A DNA stretch of 64,000 nucleotides from Setophaga petechia (Eukaryota; Chordata; Aves; Passeriformes; Parulidae), in contig JANCRA010000014.1 in assembly GCA_024362935.1 (NCBI GenBank), forward strand, positions 9,503,258 to 9,567,257, written 5' to 3'. The position numbers were made by a program, and so were the translations under genes. This document shows positions 14,201 to 23,700 of this stretch, piece after piece; the stretch's first letter is position 1, and each line of letters begins with the position of its first letter. The notes beneath the pieces were generated by a model. It saw only the letters and a program-made list of their open reading frames with translations. It searched no databases and was not told the DNA's origin.

Positions 14201-17200
14201 TAAGTTAGTTCTGATTTCACATACCAGGAAGAAATAGTTTTGCATGACACAGAACCCTATAAGATCCCAAATTCTCAGCTTCGTAGTGTATACTCCAAGT
14301 TCAGCTTTTACCTTGTAAAAACTCATTCTTTTAAAGAGAAGATGAACCCCTAAAATAAAACTTCAGAAAATATTACAGCAACTCATATTTGCTTTCATTT
14401 TGAGAAGTTTGGCATTTAAAAAGTATAACGTGTTCTCAGCAGTGTGAAAAACTCAATGCAGTTTAATTGCCTAATAAATTCTAGACAAATTCCCCAAAAT
14501 TACACTGAATAGAATTGCAAAACTGGTGGTGTTGAAGGGAATCGGGGCATCATTACAAAAGCATTCCAGCTGATTCAATTACTCAAGTGTCACATATTAC
14601 ATCCCAAAGGTCCCTTCATCAAAAAGACCAAACCAGGTGGCACATCAAACACTGGCACTGGCAGTTGCAAGGCAGTGACAGCTCTTTGAGCAGACTGTGG
14701 AGGAGCTGGACGCACCGCGAGCGCGGGCTGGCTCAGACATCCCAACGCAGCTGATACCAGGTGGCACCACGCAATCGGGTGCTACTGCAGCCACCCAGAC
14801 TCTTGCAACAAAGTGCAAAGCAAAGAGATTTGGTTCACTTCAGAGTGATCTACAGCATTCACTTTGGGAACTGGAGGCTTGAATTTCTTGGTCATAAAAA
14901 GATGAAGAAAGAACTGTAGCTAGAACTGTACCAAACGCTTTTGGTGCTTAACAATACAAAATCAAAGAGACAATTTCTTTGTTCTTTGGGATAAGAACAC
15001 TGAACAAACAGAGAAACAGAAAGCAAGTTTGCAGAAACTCTTGCTCAGTACCTAACATCCACTCAAAGGCAGCTGAAGAGCCTTTGAGAATCTTTAATTT
15101 AGCAATTACCTGAGCAAATTTCTACCTCAACTCAAAACCTACTGGAAATGGGCTACCCCATTTAATTTCAATCCAAGTATTCTGCAAAGACTGCAGTACT
15201 ACACTAGGGATTTCAAGCATCTTCACACATCTTCTTTCATGCATTCTCCTCTGCAGCAGCAACTACAACTTTCAGATCAAGCAAAGAAGCACTAATGCAG
15301 AACAGAGGTCTCAAGCCCTGCCACTTAGCACAAAACTACAAATGTCAGTCCTGCTATCCTGACACCCACTGAAAATGTAATGTGGAATAACTAAAGATCC
15401 CAGCTGATTTAATTATTCTTCTTTTAATATCATAAAAGAGGTAATCTACTGCCTGGCATCAGCACTTTCTTAGTAGTTCAGATGTCCAAAGTATTTCAAG
15501 GAAATGAAAGAATAGCTCACTTTTCCTTACTTTTGATTACAAATACAGTTAAATATAAATATGAAACTGTATATACTTACATGTGTACACATATAAAAGA
15601 ATAAAATCCTCGTAACACTAGAGTAGCCTCAGTATAAAAGACACCATTAACATAGATTTCCATGTTATTTGCACAAGAACTTAGTACCAGACACTTCCTT
15701 CATCAGAATGCCAGTCTTAAACCTTTAGAGACAAAGCATGAAGGATCAGAATGTGTTTTCAGGTGTTCTCCATGATCATGGAAAACTGAGTAATTTTAGT
15801 ATTATTTCTTTAAAATTAAGCAACCTTCCCTGTGACCTACATGTTTTATTATTAGCATACACCCTTATGCTTACTTTGTAGCAGAACAGACACCACCATT
15901 GAAGGAAGTGATATGGGATTATGAAATAGATGCTTTAGGGAGCTCCAAGAACTTTTTTTTTTGTTCATCTAATGTATTTGGAAGAGGGGTAAGGGAACAA
16001 ATAGATTTCCAATATGGGACCTCTCATATGAATTCTAGTTCTTCATGTGTAAAATACATGGGCAGAATAAACAGATGAGCTCTGGCAATACTTTTAACAG
16101 AGGACATGAAGGCAGAGTTCTACTGTAACCCTTTCCCCAAAGGCCACATCTGTGCGCAGCAGGCAAGATCATCTCCAGAATTCTACAAAACAGTAAAATT
16201 ACTTGAGTTTCAAATGCAGAATTTCTTACTGAGAGCTACAGCAAACAAACTAGTTCATGGTCCAAATATCACATTTTAAAATTTGACATAAGAACAGTTT
16301 TGACTTTTTAAGCATGGAAAATTCTCTGTATTCAGAGTAACATCTGAACAGCTTATTAAGGACTGCTACCCAAATACAAATATAACAGTGAGTTGATACC
16401 ACAGTAGTATTTCCAGCTTTCTGAGAAACTTGTTCTCTCATTCTCATCTATCATAAACAAAGGAACATAGTTTAGACAACTAGTTTTATGTCAAAATAAT
16501 AGAAATGGGGGTGTCAAAATTATTTTTGTTATAATTTATTCACATGTTTTCCATTGTTTTCATACGGTACTGTAATGCACTTATCTATGCAGAATTCAGG
16601 CCCCCTTCACAACACACACCATCTGCTATTGTACTGAGATGGAATACAGACAAAGCCTTCCCCGATCTGAATGAATTTGCAAATTAAATCTGAGCATCAA
16701 GAAAGTTAGGAATTTTCTAAGAAGTTAATCCTGAGTGCTTTCACACAGACTGTATCAAACGAATTTTTTTCTAATTAACTTAGGCAGACAACCGAGTCAA
16801 ACAACATGGCTGCATCATTTAGCCTGGATACAGCCGCGTTTCAAGCTATCTTATCATCTAACACTTAGACATAAGACAGCCCACTACCAATCAAAACTTA
16901 TTTCAAGTATGTTAGAAAATAAAGCACGCAGCCATCAAACTCTGGTACAGCTAAACAAGGCACAGCTGGTCCTTATTGATTCTTCACGCCACAATTCACA
17001 GGGAATACTTTGTTTTCTGCAGTTTCAAGAAATACGAGCATTTTAAAACGGGATTTTCAGGCTCCAGTACTACAAAACAAAGTAAAATGGAAGCACTCTG
17101 AGATGCATGCGTGCGTTTGCACACACGGACCCCAAGAGCCATCACATCTCAACACGCGGTGTTCGCCCGTGCACACGTACACAAAGTCTGCAGAACACAC

Positions 17201-17765
17201 TGGGATGTTCTTTATACGGGGAACACTTCGGCTGAAACTTTTCACCGCAAGTGCCCCAGCACTGCCCTGCTCCGGCCCCGTTAACACTTTGCTGCTCCCG
17301 GCCCTGTCCCTCCCCGGCTCGGGGGGCGTGGGGCCACCAGATCCAACCCGGGGCCTTTTCCCCGCCGGCGCCACCGCGCGCGGGGCGGCTCCTCCCGCAC
17401 GATGCGAGCTCTTGGGTTTCTTTTCCCAAAGAAAGTTGTTACGGCGGGGAGAGGCCCGGCCGATCGCTCCTGAGCCCCCGCGTCCCGCGGGAGGAACGGG
17501 AGCGGCGCCGGGAAGCGGCCGCGGCCTGGGGGACGGACGGACGGCGCCGCTCCCCCCGGGCTGCCGCCTCCCGCAGCGGCGGGGCCGGCGCAGTCCCCGC
17601 TGCCCTCCCCGCCTCGTTCGGAGGAAAACAGGAACCCGACCGACCCCCCCGGCCCCGGGGCGCACCTGCGGGCCCCAGCGGCGGCCCGGGGCCGGGCTGC
17701 CCGTCCTCGCCGAAGATCAGCCTGAAGTCGAACTCGTCGGTGGCGCCGCAGTTTGCCGTAGTCAT
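1150..17765 (-). CDS. NFATC3: NFATC3, nuclear factor of activated T cells 3 (5' two coding exons; gene partial)
   Basis: Calcineurin-regulated transcription factor. When phosphorylated it stays in the cytoplasm; Ca2+/calcineurin dephosphorylation sends it to the nucleus, where it binds DNA together with AP-1. The CDS here joins 17765-17666 and 2269-1150 (100 + 1120 nt, 406 full codons plus 2 nt). It begins [14 protein letters not shown], very close to the mammalian NFATC3 N terminus. Visible parts: acidic N-terminal activation segment ([11 protein letters not shown], about 38-48), calcineurin-docking PxIxIT motif PSIQIT (104-109), serine-rich region [12 protein letters not shown] (about 175-186), three SP repeats (about 230-242, 250-264, 282-295) and the nuclear-localisation motif GKRRHSSAE (about 266-274). 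The reading frame ends at HTPIFR, where mammalian exon 2 also ends. The Rel-homology domain and C-terminal activation domain are outside the window. The orthologue call is firm, because other NFAT paralogues differ in these segments. Confidence 0.96.
4259..4299. repeat. Compound trinucleotide microsatellite (AAT)n-(ATC)n
   Basis: About five AAT units run directly into about nine ATC units, all in phase, within NFATC3 intron 1. It is uninterrupted and so likely to be length-polymorphic. No coding consequence is apparent. Confidence 0.9.
5249..5306. repeat. Tandem duplication, 29-bp period, two copies
   Basis: The core ATGGAGTTCTGGAAATCTGG occurs twice with a 29-bp offset (ATG at 5255 and at 5284), each copy preceded by a run of A. 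The two copies are essentially identical, so the duplication is recent, probably by slippage at the A tract. It lies in NFATC3 intron 1. Confidence 0.9.
6922..6980. repeat. Perfect inverted repeat, 24-bp arms, 11-nt loop
   Basis: The left arm 6922-6945 begins GTACACAAAAGAAAAACT and the right arm 6957-6980 ends AGTTTTTCTTTTGTGTAC. They are exact reverse complements over 24 bp and are separated by an AT-rich 11-nt loop. It lies in NFATC3 intron 1. An RNA from either strand would fold into a perfect hairpin, and the DNA could extrude a cruciform. No flanking target-site duplication or transposase is obvious. Confidence 0.92.
13840..13861. repeat. Short (AAAAT)n simple repeat
   Basis: About four copies of an AAAAT pentamer (AATAAAATAAAATAAAATAA) in NFATC3 intron 1. 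It is an ordinary A-rich simple repeat. Confidence 0.8.
17666..17765 (-). CDS. NFATC3: NFATC3 coding exon 1 (initiator exon)
   Basis: The start codon is the complement of CAT at 17763-17765. The peptide [14 protein letters not shown] continues with [13 protein letters not shown], matching the vertebrate NFATC3 N terminus. The exon has 33 codons plus one base and ends at GGGCCCGCAG|GTGCGC. The ATG context has C at -3 and A at +4, so it is not a strong Kozak site, but homology fixes this start. The ORF continues past the donor to 17439 only because the island lacks stops. Confidence 0.95.
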
Positions 17766-18091
17766 GGGTTTGGCCGGCGAGGCGCAGCGAGACCCCGTCG
17801 CCCCTCAGGGCCGCGCCGGGTCCTGCCGGGCTGCGCTCGCCCCTCAGGAGCGCCGCATAACACCGGACGGCGGAGGGGCCGGAGGCGGGGCGGCGGCGCG
17901 AGCGGCGGCGGCGGCCCCAGCGCGAGCTCCGGTGCCCGGGCGCTTCTGTCACTCGGGGGGGGCGGGCGCCTACTCCGGGCTGCGGCTGGACCCGCCCCCG
18001 CGCCGCGCCCCGGGCAGCGCCCCCCGCCCCGGCCCGCCCCGCCGGGCCCTCCCCCTTCTGTCCGTGCGTCCTCCGTCCGTCCCTCCCGCGG

Positions 18092-18099
18092 TGACGTCA
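18092..18099. promoter_or_regulatory. Consensus cAMP-response element (TGACGTCA)
   Basis: Perfect 8-bp palindromic CRE, a site for CREB/ATF factors, in the NFATC3 CpG island 327 bp upstream of the ATG. A full CRE in a CpG-island promoter is commonly functional; here that is inferred from sequence and position. Confidence 0.6.
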
Positions 18100-18182
18100 G
18101 GGCACCGACAGCGCCCCGTGACCGCCGCCCGTGCCACCGAGGGACGGGGAGAGAGGGACAGACCGCCTCGCCCTCCCGCGGG

Positions 18183-18201
18183 GCCTGCCGGGAGTTGTAG
18201 T
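18183..18201 (-). promoter_or_regulatory. ZNF143/THAP11-type site (SBS motif)
   Basis: On the minus strand the site reads ACTACAACTCCCGGCAGGC, very close to the ACTACAAYTCCCAGMATGC motif bound by ZNF143 and THAP11 in many CpG-island promoters. It lies 418 bp upstream of the NFATC3 ATG and may mark the core promoter. Confidence 0.6.
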
Positions 18202-18214
18202 CGGCGCTCGGCGC

Positions 18215-18219
18215 CCAAT
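18215..18219 (+). promoter_or_regulatory. CCAAT box (NF-Y type)
   Basis: GCGCCCAATCGGG fits the NF-Y core and flanks. It is 14 bp from the ZNF143-type site, the kind of clustering seen in core promoters. Confidence 0.5.
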
Positions 18220-18241
18220 CGGGCGCGGCCAGCGGCGCGCG

Positions 18242-18251
18242 GGGGGCGGGG
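18242..18251 (+). promoter_or_regulatory. GC box (SP/KLF type)
   Basis: GGGGGCGGGG, a consensus SP1 site. Such sites are frequent by composition in this island, so its individual significance is uncertain. Confidence 0.4.
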
Positions 18252-18271
18252 CCGCGCGCGGGGCGCGGTGC

Positions 18272-18277
18272 CACGTG
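18272..18277. promoter_or_regulatory. E-box CACGTG
   Basis: Palindromic CACGTG within GTGCCACGTGTCG, a possible USF/MYC/TFE-type site at the distal edge of the NFATC3 island. Confidence 0.4.
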
Positions 18278-18599
18278 TCGGTCCCGCCGCCACCGGCAGC
18301 GCCCGCCCCGAGCCGAGCCCGCTCCGCTCCCAGTCCGGACCCGGACCCGCTCCGTGACCCTTCCCCACAGCGCAGTCCGAGCAAAGGAGCAGAATTCCCT
18401 TGCGGCGTACGGAGCGTTACTTTCTAAAACACCGCATGTAAATAGGTGGTGCTCTTGGCACCAGCTAATGACTGGAATAATTAGGTAGGATGGCGTAAGC
18501 TGAGGAATGTCGCTTGGGTAATAAATGCTGGCTCCAGGACTCAAAGCTGTTAGCTGCTTGCCTTCCGGCTCAGTGGGAACAGTGGCAGTCAGGCAAACA

Positions 18600-18752
18600 C
18601 AGAACCACAGAATATTGAGCTGGAAGGGAGCCACAAGGATCCCGCAGCTCCTGGGCCAGCACAGGACACCCCAAGAACCCCAGGGTGTCTGAGCACCCTG
18701 TCCGAACCCCCTGAACTCCGGCAGGTCTGGGGCTGTGACCACTTCCTTCGGG
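18600..18752 (-). mobile_element. CR1 LINE 3' fragment, inverted (left flank of minisatellite)
   Basis: Read on the plus strand, this begins CACAGAACCACAGAATATTG, continues with GGAAGGGAGCCACAAGGATC and GGACACCCCAAGAACCCC, and ends in TGTGACCACTTCCTTCGGGA. That is the reverse complement of the avian CR1 3' region, which on this strand typically starts AGAATCACAGAAT and carries the phrases CACAAGGATC and GTGACCACTTCC. The element is therefore on the minus strand with its 3' end near 18600. It runs straight into the minisatellite at the point where CR1 normally reads GGAGCCTGTTCCAGTGCCC. Confidence 0.85.
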
Positions 18753-19870
18753 AGCCCGTTCAGTGCCCGGCCCGTTCAGTGCCCAGCCCGTTCCGGTGTC
18801 CAGCCCGTTCCGGTGTCCAGCCCGTTCAGTGCCCAGCCCGTTCAGTACCCGGCCCGTTCAGTGCCCAGCCCGTTCCGGTGTCCAGCCCGTTCCGGTGTCC
18901 AGCCCGTTCCCGTGCCCAGCCCGTTCAGTGCCCGGCCCGTTCAGTACCCGGCCCGTTCAGTGCCCAGCCCGTTCCCGTGCCCAGCCCGTTCCCGTGCCCA
19001 GCCCGTTCCCGTGCCCAGCCCGTTCAGTGCCCAGCCCGTTCCCGTGCCCAGCCCGTTCCGTGCCCAACCCATTCAGTGGCCAGCCCGTTCCGGTGCCCGG
19101 CCCCTTCAGTACCCAGCCCGTTCAGTGCCCGGCCCGTTCCCGTGCCCAGCCCGTTCCCGTGCCCAGCCCGTTCAGTGCCCGGCCCGTTCAGTGCCCAGCC
19201 CGTTCAGTGCCCAGCTCGTTCCAGTGCCCAGCCCGTTCAGTGCCAGGCCCGTTCCGTGCCCAGCCCGTTCAGTGCCCAGCCCGTTCAGTGCCCAGCCCGT
19301 TCCGGTGCCCAGCCCGTTCAGTGCCCAGCCCATTCAGTGCCCAGCCCGTTCAGTGCCCAGCCCGTTCCGGTGCCCAGCCCGTTCAGTGCCCAGCCCATTC
19401 CCGTGCCCAGCCCATTCCCGTGCCCAGCCCGTTCCCGTGCCCAGCCCGTTCCGGTGCCCAGCCCGTTCAGTGCCCAGCCCATTCAGTGCCCAGCCCGTTC
19501 AGTGCCCAGCCCGTTCCGGTGCCCAGCCCGTTCAGTGCCCAGCCCATTCCCGTGCCCAGCCCGTTCCCGTGCCCAGCCCGTTCCGGTGCCCAGCCCGTTC
19601 AGTGCCCAGCCCGTTCCGTGCCCAGCCCGTTCCCGTGCCCAGCCCGTTCCGGTGCCCAGCCCGTTCAGTGCCCGGCCCGTTCCCGTGCCCAGCCCGTTCA
19701 GTGCCCAGCCCGTTCCGGTGCCCAGCCCGTTCAGTGCCCGGCCCGTTCCCGTGCCCAGCCCGTTCCGTGCCCAGCCCGTTCCCGTGCCCAGCCCGTTCCC
19801 GTGCCCAGCCCGTTCCGTGCCCAGCCCGTTCCCGTGCCCAGCCCGTTCAGTGCCCAGCCCGTGCCCAGCC
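18753..19870. repeat. GC-rich minisatellite, about 67 units of 16-17 bp
   Basis: Tandem array with consensus CCCAGCCCGTTC followed by AGTG, CGTG (16-bp units), CGGTG or CCGTG (17-bp units). Variants include CCATTC for CCGTTC, TCC for CCC after CGGTG, and CCGG for CCAG. By hand I count about 67 units, which agrees with 1118 bp. Units lack stop codons in all three plus frames, so mixed 16/17-bp units leave all three frames open for about 400 codons. These ORFs are artefacts. The array lies inside a CR1 element, about 1 kb upstream of the NFATC3 start. Confidence 0.95.
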
Positions 19871-19926
19871 ACCCTGGCTTGCACTGTGGCACTTCTTGTG
19901 CCCTTCACTTTCTGGTCACCACAGCT
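19871..19926 (-). mobile_element. CR1 LINE remnant, right flank of minisatellite
   Basis: The array exits into CAGCCACCCTGG, like the CR1 phrase that follows CCAGTGCCC (reverse strand: CAACCACCCTCTGG). About 40 bp later TCTGGTCACCACAG resembles another CR1 phrase, CACTGGTCACCACAGAG. Together with 18600-18752 this suggests one decayed CR1 copy split by array growth. The fragment is short and divergent. Confidence 0.55.
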
Positions 19927-20359
19927 GCTGCACCAAGGCTGTAGAACTGTGGGGGAGTCTCCTCCAAAAGCAATTCCAAAAATAATTTTAAAGTATGGAA
20001 TAGTGTCTTCTCAGTCTTGCATTTTGTGAGATGTGAATCTAAAAGTTTTTAACTATAAGGAAACAAATTAAAATATTCCTTAGCAATGTATGTCATCAAT
20101 GAAGGGAGCTCAGCAGCCAGCAGGGAGATCACAGAAGCTTCAGGATGCTCTGCCTGCACGATAACATACCAGAATCTATAGTTTTGCCTTGCACGAAGAT
20201 GAAAAGACAAAAAGAAGGGCAAAATAAAACAGAATTTGTTCTTGCAGCATAAGCATCTGTTCCCTGCAGGAGATGGCAGTACAGAAATTGTAACTGTCCT
20301 GATGTGTCTGGAATTTGCACTCTAAAAAATCATAGAGCAACTTGAGGGGAGCTTAATGC

Positions 20360-20752
20360 TTGAGTTCTGTGTCCAGTTCTGGGCCCTTGACTTTAAGAAA
20401 GACATTGGGGTGCTGGAGCATGTCCAGAGAACGGCAGAGAACTGGTGAAGGGTCTGGGGCACAGGTCCTGTGAGGAGAGGCTGAGGGAGCTGGGGTTTAG
20501 CCTGGAGAGGAGGAGGCTCAAGGGTGACTTTATCCCTTTTCTATAACTCCCAGGTGGGGGTCAGCCTCTTCCCACAGGCAATCAGCAACAGGATGAGAGG
20601 ACATGGTGTTCAGCTATGCCAGGAGAGGTTCAGCTTAGACATCAGGAAGAATTTCTCCATGGAAGGGGTTGTCAGGCATGGGAAGGGGCTGCCCAGGGAG
20701 ATGGTGGAGTCACCATTTCTGGAGGTGTCCAAGGAATGACTGGACTTAATGA
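20360..20752 (+). mobile_element. CR1 LINE 3' fragment (5'-truncated)
   Basis: Sense-strand CR1 phrases occur in order: GTGTCCAGTTCTGGGCCC, GAGGAGAGGCTGAGGGAGCT, GGTTTAGCCTGGAGAGGAGG, CAGGAGAGGTTCAGCTTAGA, CATCAGGAAGAATTTCTCCA, GGGCTGCCCAGGGAGATGGT, and GAGGTGTCCAAGGAATGACT. This covers the end of the reverse transcriptase region and the 3' UTR. The terminal short repeat is not evident. It is a dead fragment with no ORF of use. Confidence 0.9.
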
Positions 20753-23700
20753 AACAGTCACTGTGTGCTGTGGAACTAGTAAAATATTAATCCTTAATAC
20801 ATATGACCTAGGAAGATTTTAGGTTTGAGCTGAAACTTTGGCATTGATGGGATTTAAACTACTACTCACAAATAGTCAAGTTTGCTTGTAGCCAGTTATG
20901 TAATATTCACAGTTTAATTTGAAACTCATACTAACCAGAAATATCATCACTATCTCTAAGGCTTCATTACTCAGTTGAAAAATCATCTGAACTAGTTAGT
21001 GTGTTGTGACTCTATGGCCATCTCCAGGTTAATATTGTTTGATTCTAAAATAATTCTAATTGTTTCTATGCACAGGGTCTTTCCATATATATTGCTGTTT
21101 AGGCAGGTCCCAACAGGCATGTCATAGTCCCAGGCATGCATTTGTACCTGGATGTTCTCATTAGAGCCTGTGAATGAAAGTGAGACAAGAAGGCTCACGT
21201 GAAGAGGAATTACCTACAGTGAATAATCCTCAGTCCAGAGGCTCTTAACACAGTGAATTCTCTGTGAATTCTCTCTCTCTGTGCACTTCTGAGGAAGGTC
21301 AGTAATCTGTGCTGAAGAAAGCAAGCCTAAATGAAAAGATACTTTGTGACACTGCAATTCTAGAGGAAACAGAACACATAATATTAAAAAATACTTTGCA
21401 GAACTTGGGACAGCAGGAGTTTGCCCAAAATGGGAAGTTGCTTCTAGTGCAAAAGCAGCCATATGTTTTTTACTTATCTTGTAAAGCACTGTCCTTGCCA
21501 TTATCACTTCCCACACACCACTAGCTATTTCTTTACTGAAAATACATGAGCAGCTACAGCTACTGTTCTTACAACACTTAAACCAAAGATTCATGCTCTC
21601 TTAGGGTAGACAATTCCCTTTTCTGAAGGAAGCCCGAACCTTTATAAGGAGCTCACAGCCAGCTGGCCTGTAGCCTCTTTTTATCTCTAAATCCAAGGTC
21701 ACGTAGCAAGACAAGCTGGAAAAGTATGTGTAATTGGATTAACTGAGGTTAAGAAAAACCCTCATACATTCTTGAATGAAAACAGATCTACGATGAACCA
21801 GTCAGTAAAATACACTATACATAAAATGACTTTTAACAGCTAATTTTTGTCTAAAAACTTTGGGGTAATCTTTTGCTTTTCAAAGCAGCTGAATTAGACT
21901 TTGTCTTATTGTTAAATAATTGTTGTGTCAGATTACAGCAAATGGAGCAACCACAGCAGTTTCCTGTTCTGTTATACCAGTAGATTATTCATTATGCACG
22001 TCCCCAGTGAAAAATACAATCAAACTTGTTCTCTTCATAAGGGTGGATTTGAACACAAGTATTTGATCCATGTTCTTTGATGAGATGCTCAGACTGTATT
22101 TCTAATGAATATGCTAAATTAAAGATTTTCATATTTATGACTTGGTAATTTCCCTTAACTGTAAAATAAATCTTGTCTCCTCTTTTTCTTGTTTCCACTA
22201 TTCATTCAGAAAGCTATGATAAGCAGGACATTAGGTATTGCTTTTAGTCCTACCTACTGCTCTAAACTGAAAAAGAAAATGGACTATATGTCCTAAAATA
22301 AACAGAGTAATTGGTTATGACATGACCATCTAGCTAACAAGGTAAGAATTTAGAGAACATGTAAAAGGTAAAGTGGTATTGTAAGTTATTTACAGTAAAC
22401 TTTATAAAGCTTTTTACTTCAAAAGCAGATGTGTCTTCCATTGCCAACATCATCCTTTCTTTTTATCTTGTCTTCACCATAGCTTTCATTTTGCTGACTC
22501 TGTTGTACTGCACCAGAAAGCACATCCTTTCTGCATCTGAAACTGTAAAGAGAAATACACCTTCAAACCTCTTCTACACAGCTAAAGAGCAATTGGGGTG
22601 TGACTGGGAGGGAGTTGGTAAAACAACTGACGTGAGTGAGCTCAGATCAATTTCCAGGGAATTATGTCAACCTCTGTGCTCGAGGTCCTGGGCATGGATG
22701 GCTGATTTGGCTTTTGTTGGCTACTGAGAAATGAAACGGTGGCAGTAACAAGGGCAACTTTATTTCACTTGTGGTTTTGCGAGGAGAAGTTTCCTTTATT
22801 TATTCATTTATTTAATATGCATAGGTGGTTTCTGTCCTTGCTGCTTCTAGGCTGTGTTATTGCATCCAGATGGGGATACACCTTGATCTGGTCAGGAGCT
22901 GGAGTTATTGCATGTGACTGGAGAAGGAAGGAACGTGCTTCCTGTGGTATTTGAATCCTTTCCAGGCTGTGGCTATTTTTTAGGCGTGTTGTGACTTTCG
23001 GCTCCAAAAACCCGAGGGCTACATTGTGCTGTGTTTTATTTTCCACACATCATCCGATGCTGGATAGCTCAGAATTCTGGATCTGCAGCCACATCCCAGA
23101 TCTGTATTTGTGTTGGAGTAATAGGGATTCCTCCCCCCTTCCTATGGGCAGCAAATCAAAGCCAGCTGTGCAATTGTAGCCAGAATAGGCTTTGCAAGAC
23201 GCATGGTCAGGCATTCGTTCTGCATGATTCAACCAACCAAACAGCCTCAAATTAGGAATATAACACAGAAGGTTGCATTTCTTGTGCTTGATCTCATTCC
23301 CATTTGTGGTTGAATCTGGACCTGTTTAAAAGCCCCACACACCAGCGTGGCATAGAAAGGGCAGATGAGAAAGCACAGAGAGAGACTCCTGGACTGAGCA
23401 GATAGTGTTCCTTGGCTGCAGCAATGGTTATGCCTTTTACAGCTGCTATTGAAGAAGGCATGAGTACAACAAGGGACATTTTTTGCTCAACGTGTACACT
23501 TACTACCCTTAAATTCATCTGCAAATGGCATACAAACAAAATTATCATAGCCTTCATGTCTCTTCCAGCTAACAAGGCACATCCATTGTTTAAGCAAGCA
23601 GAATGGTGTTCTGCAGGAGTCAGATAGCATTTCAGTATAGAGCTTATGCTGAAGAAGATTACATTCAGCAGTCATATAGGAAAGAGGCTTGCATTCTGCA

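Larger units (their letters stand above)
2270..17665 (-). other. NFATC3: NFATC3 intron 1 (15.4 kb)
   Basis: Long AT-rich first intron, starting on the minus strand with donor CAG|GTGCGC next to exon 1 and ending with the TTTTCAG acceptor at exon 2. I find no coding exon in it. Its longest ORF (160 codons at 10915-11397) has no recognisable domain. Local landmarks are a trinucleotide microsatellite near 4260-4299, a 29-bp tandem duplication at about 5249-5306, a perfect 24-bp inverted repeat at 6922-6980 and a short ATAAA-type repeat at about 13840-13861. Enhancers are common in such introns, but none can be named from sequence alone. Confidence 0.85.
17250..18360. promoter_or_regulatory. NFATC3: NFATC3 CpG-island promoter
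   Basis: A sharply bounded, very GC- and CpG-rich block in otherwise AT-rich DNA. It covers NFATC3 exon 1, the start of intron 1 and about 600 bp upstream of the ATG. There is no TATA box near the start, so dispersed CpG-island initiation is expected. The 5' UTR runs from 17766 to an undetermined start site, probably between 17.9 and 18.3 kb. Several long ORFs on both strands here exist only because stop codons are rare at such base composition. The island could also fire on the plus strand, but no plus-strand gene is seen. Confidence 0.88.

Noticed and set aside
17010..18742. Many long ORFs on both strands (up to 396 codons) around the NFATC3 promoter
   Set aside because: They overlap each other in nearly all frames in a CpG island with few stop codons. 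Only the first 33 codons from 17765 on the minus strand match a known protein.
18735..20029. Three overlapping plus-strand ORFs of about 390-416 codons, rich in Pro-Ala-Arg-Ser, Pro-Ser-Pro-Phe and Gln-Pro-Val repeats
   Set aside because: All three frames stay open through the minisatellite because its 16-17 bp units contain no stop in any frame. The same peptide repeats appear in every frame, so this is not a protein gene.
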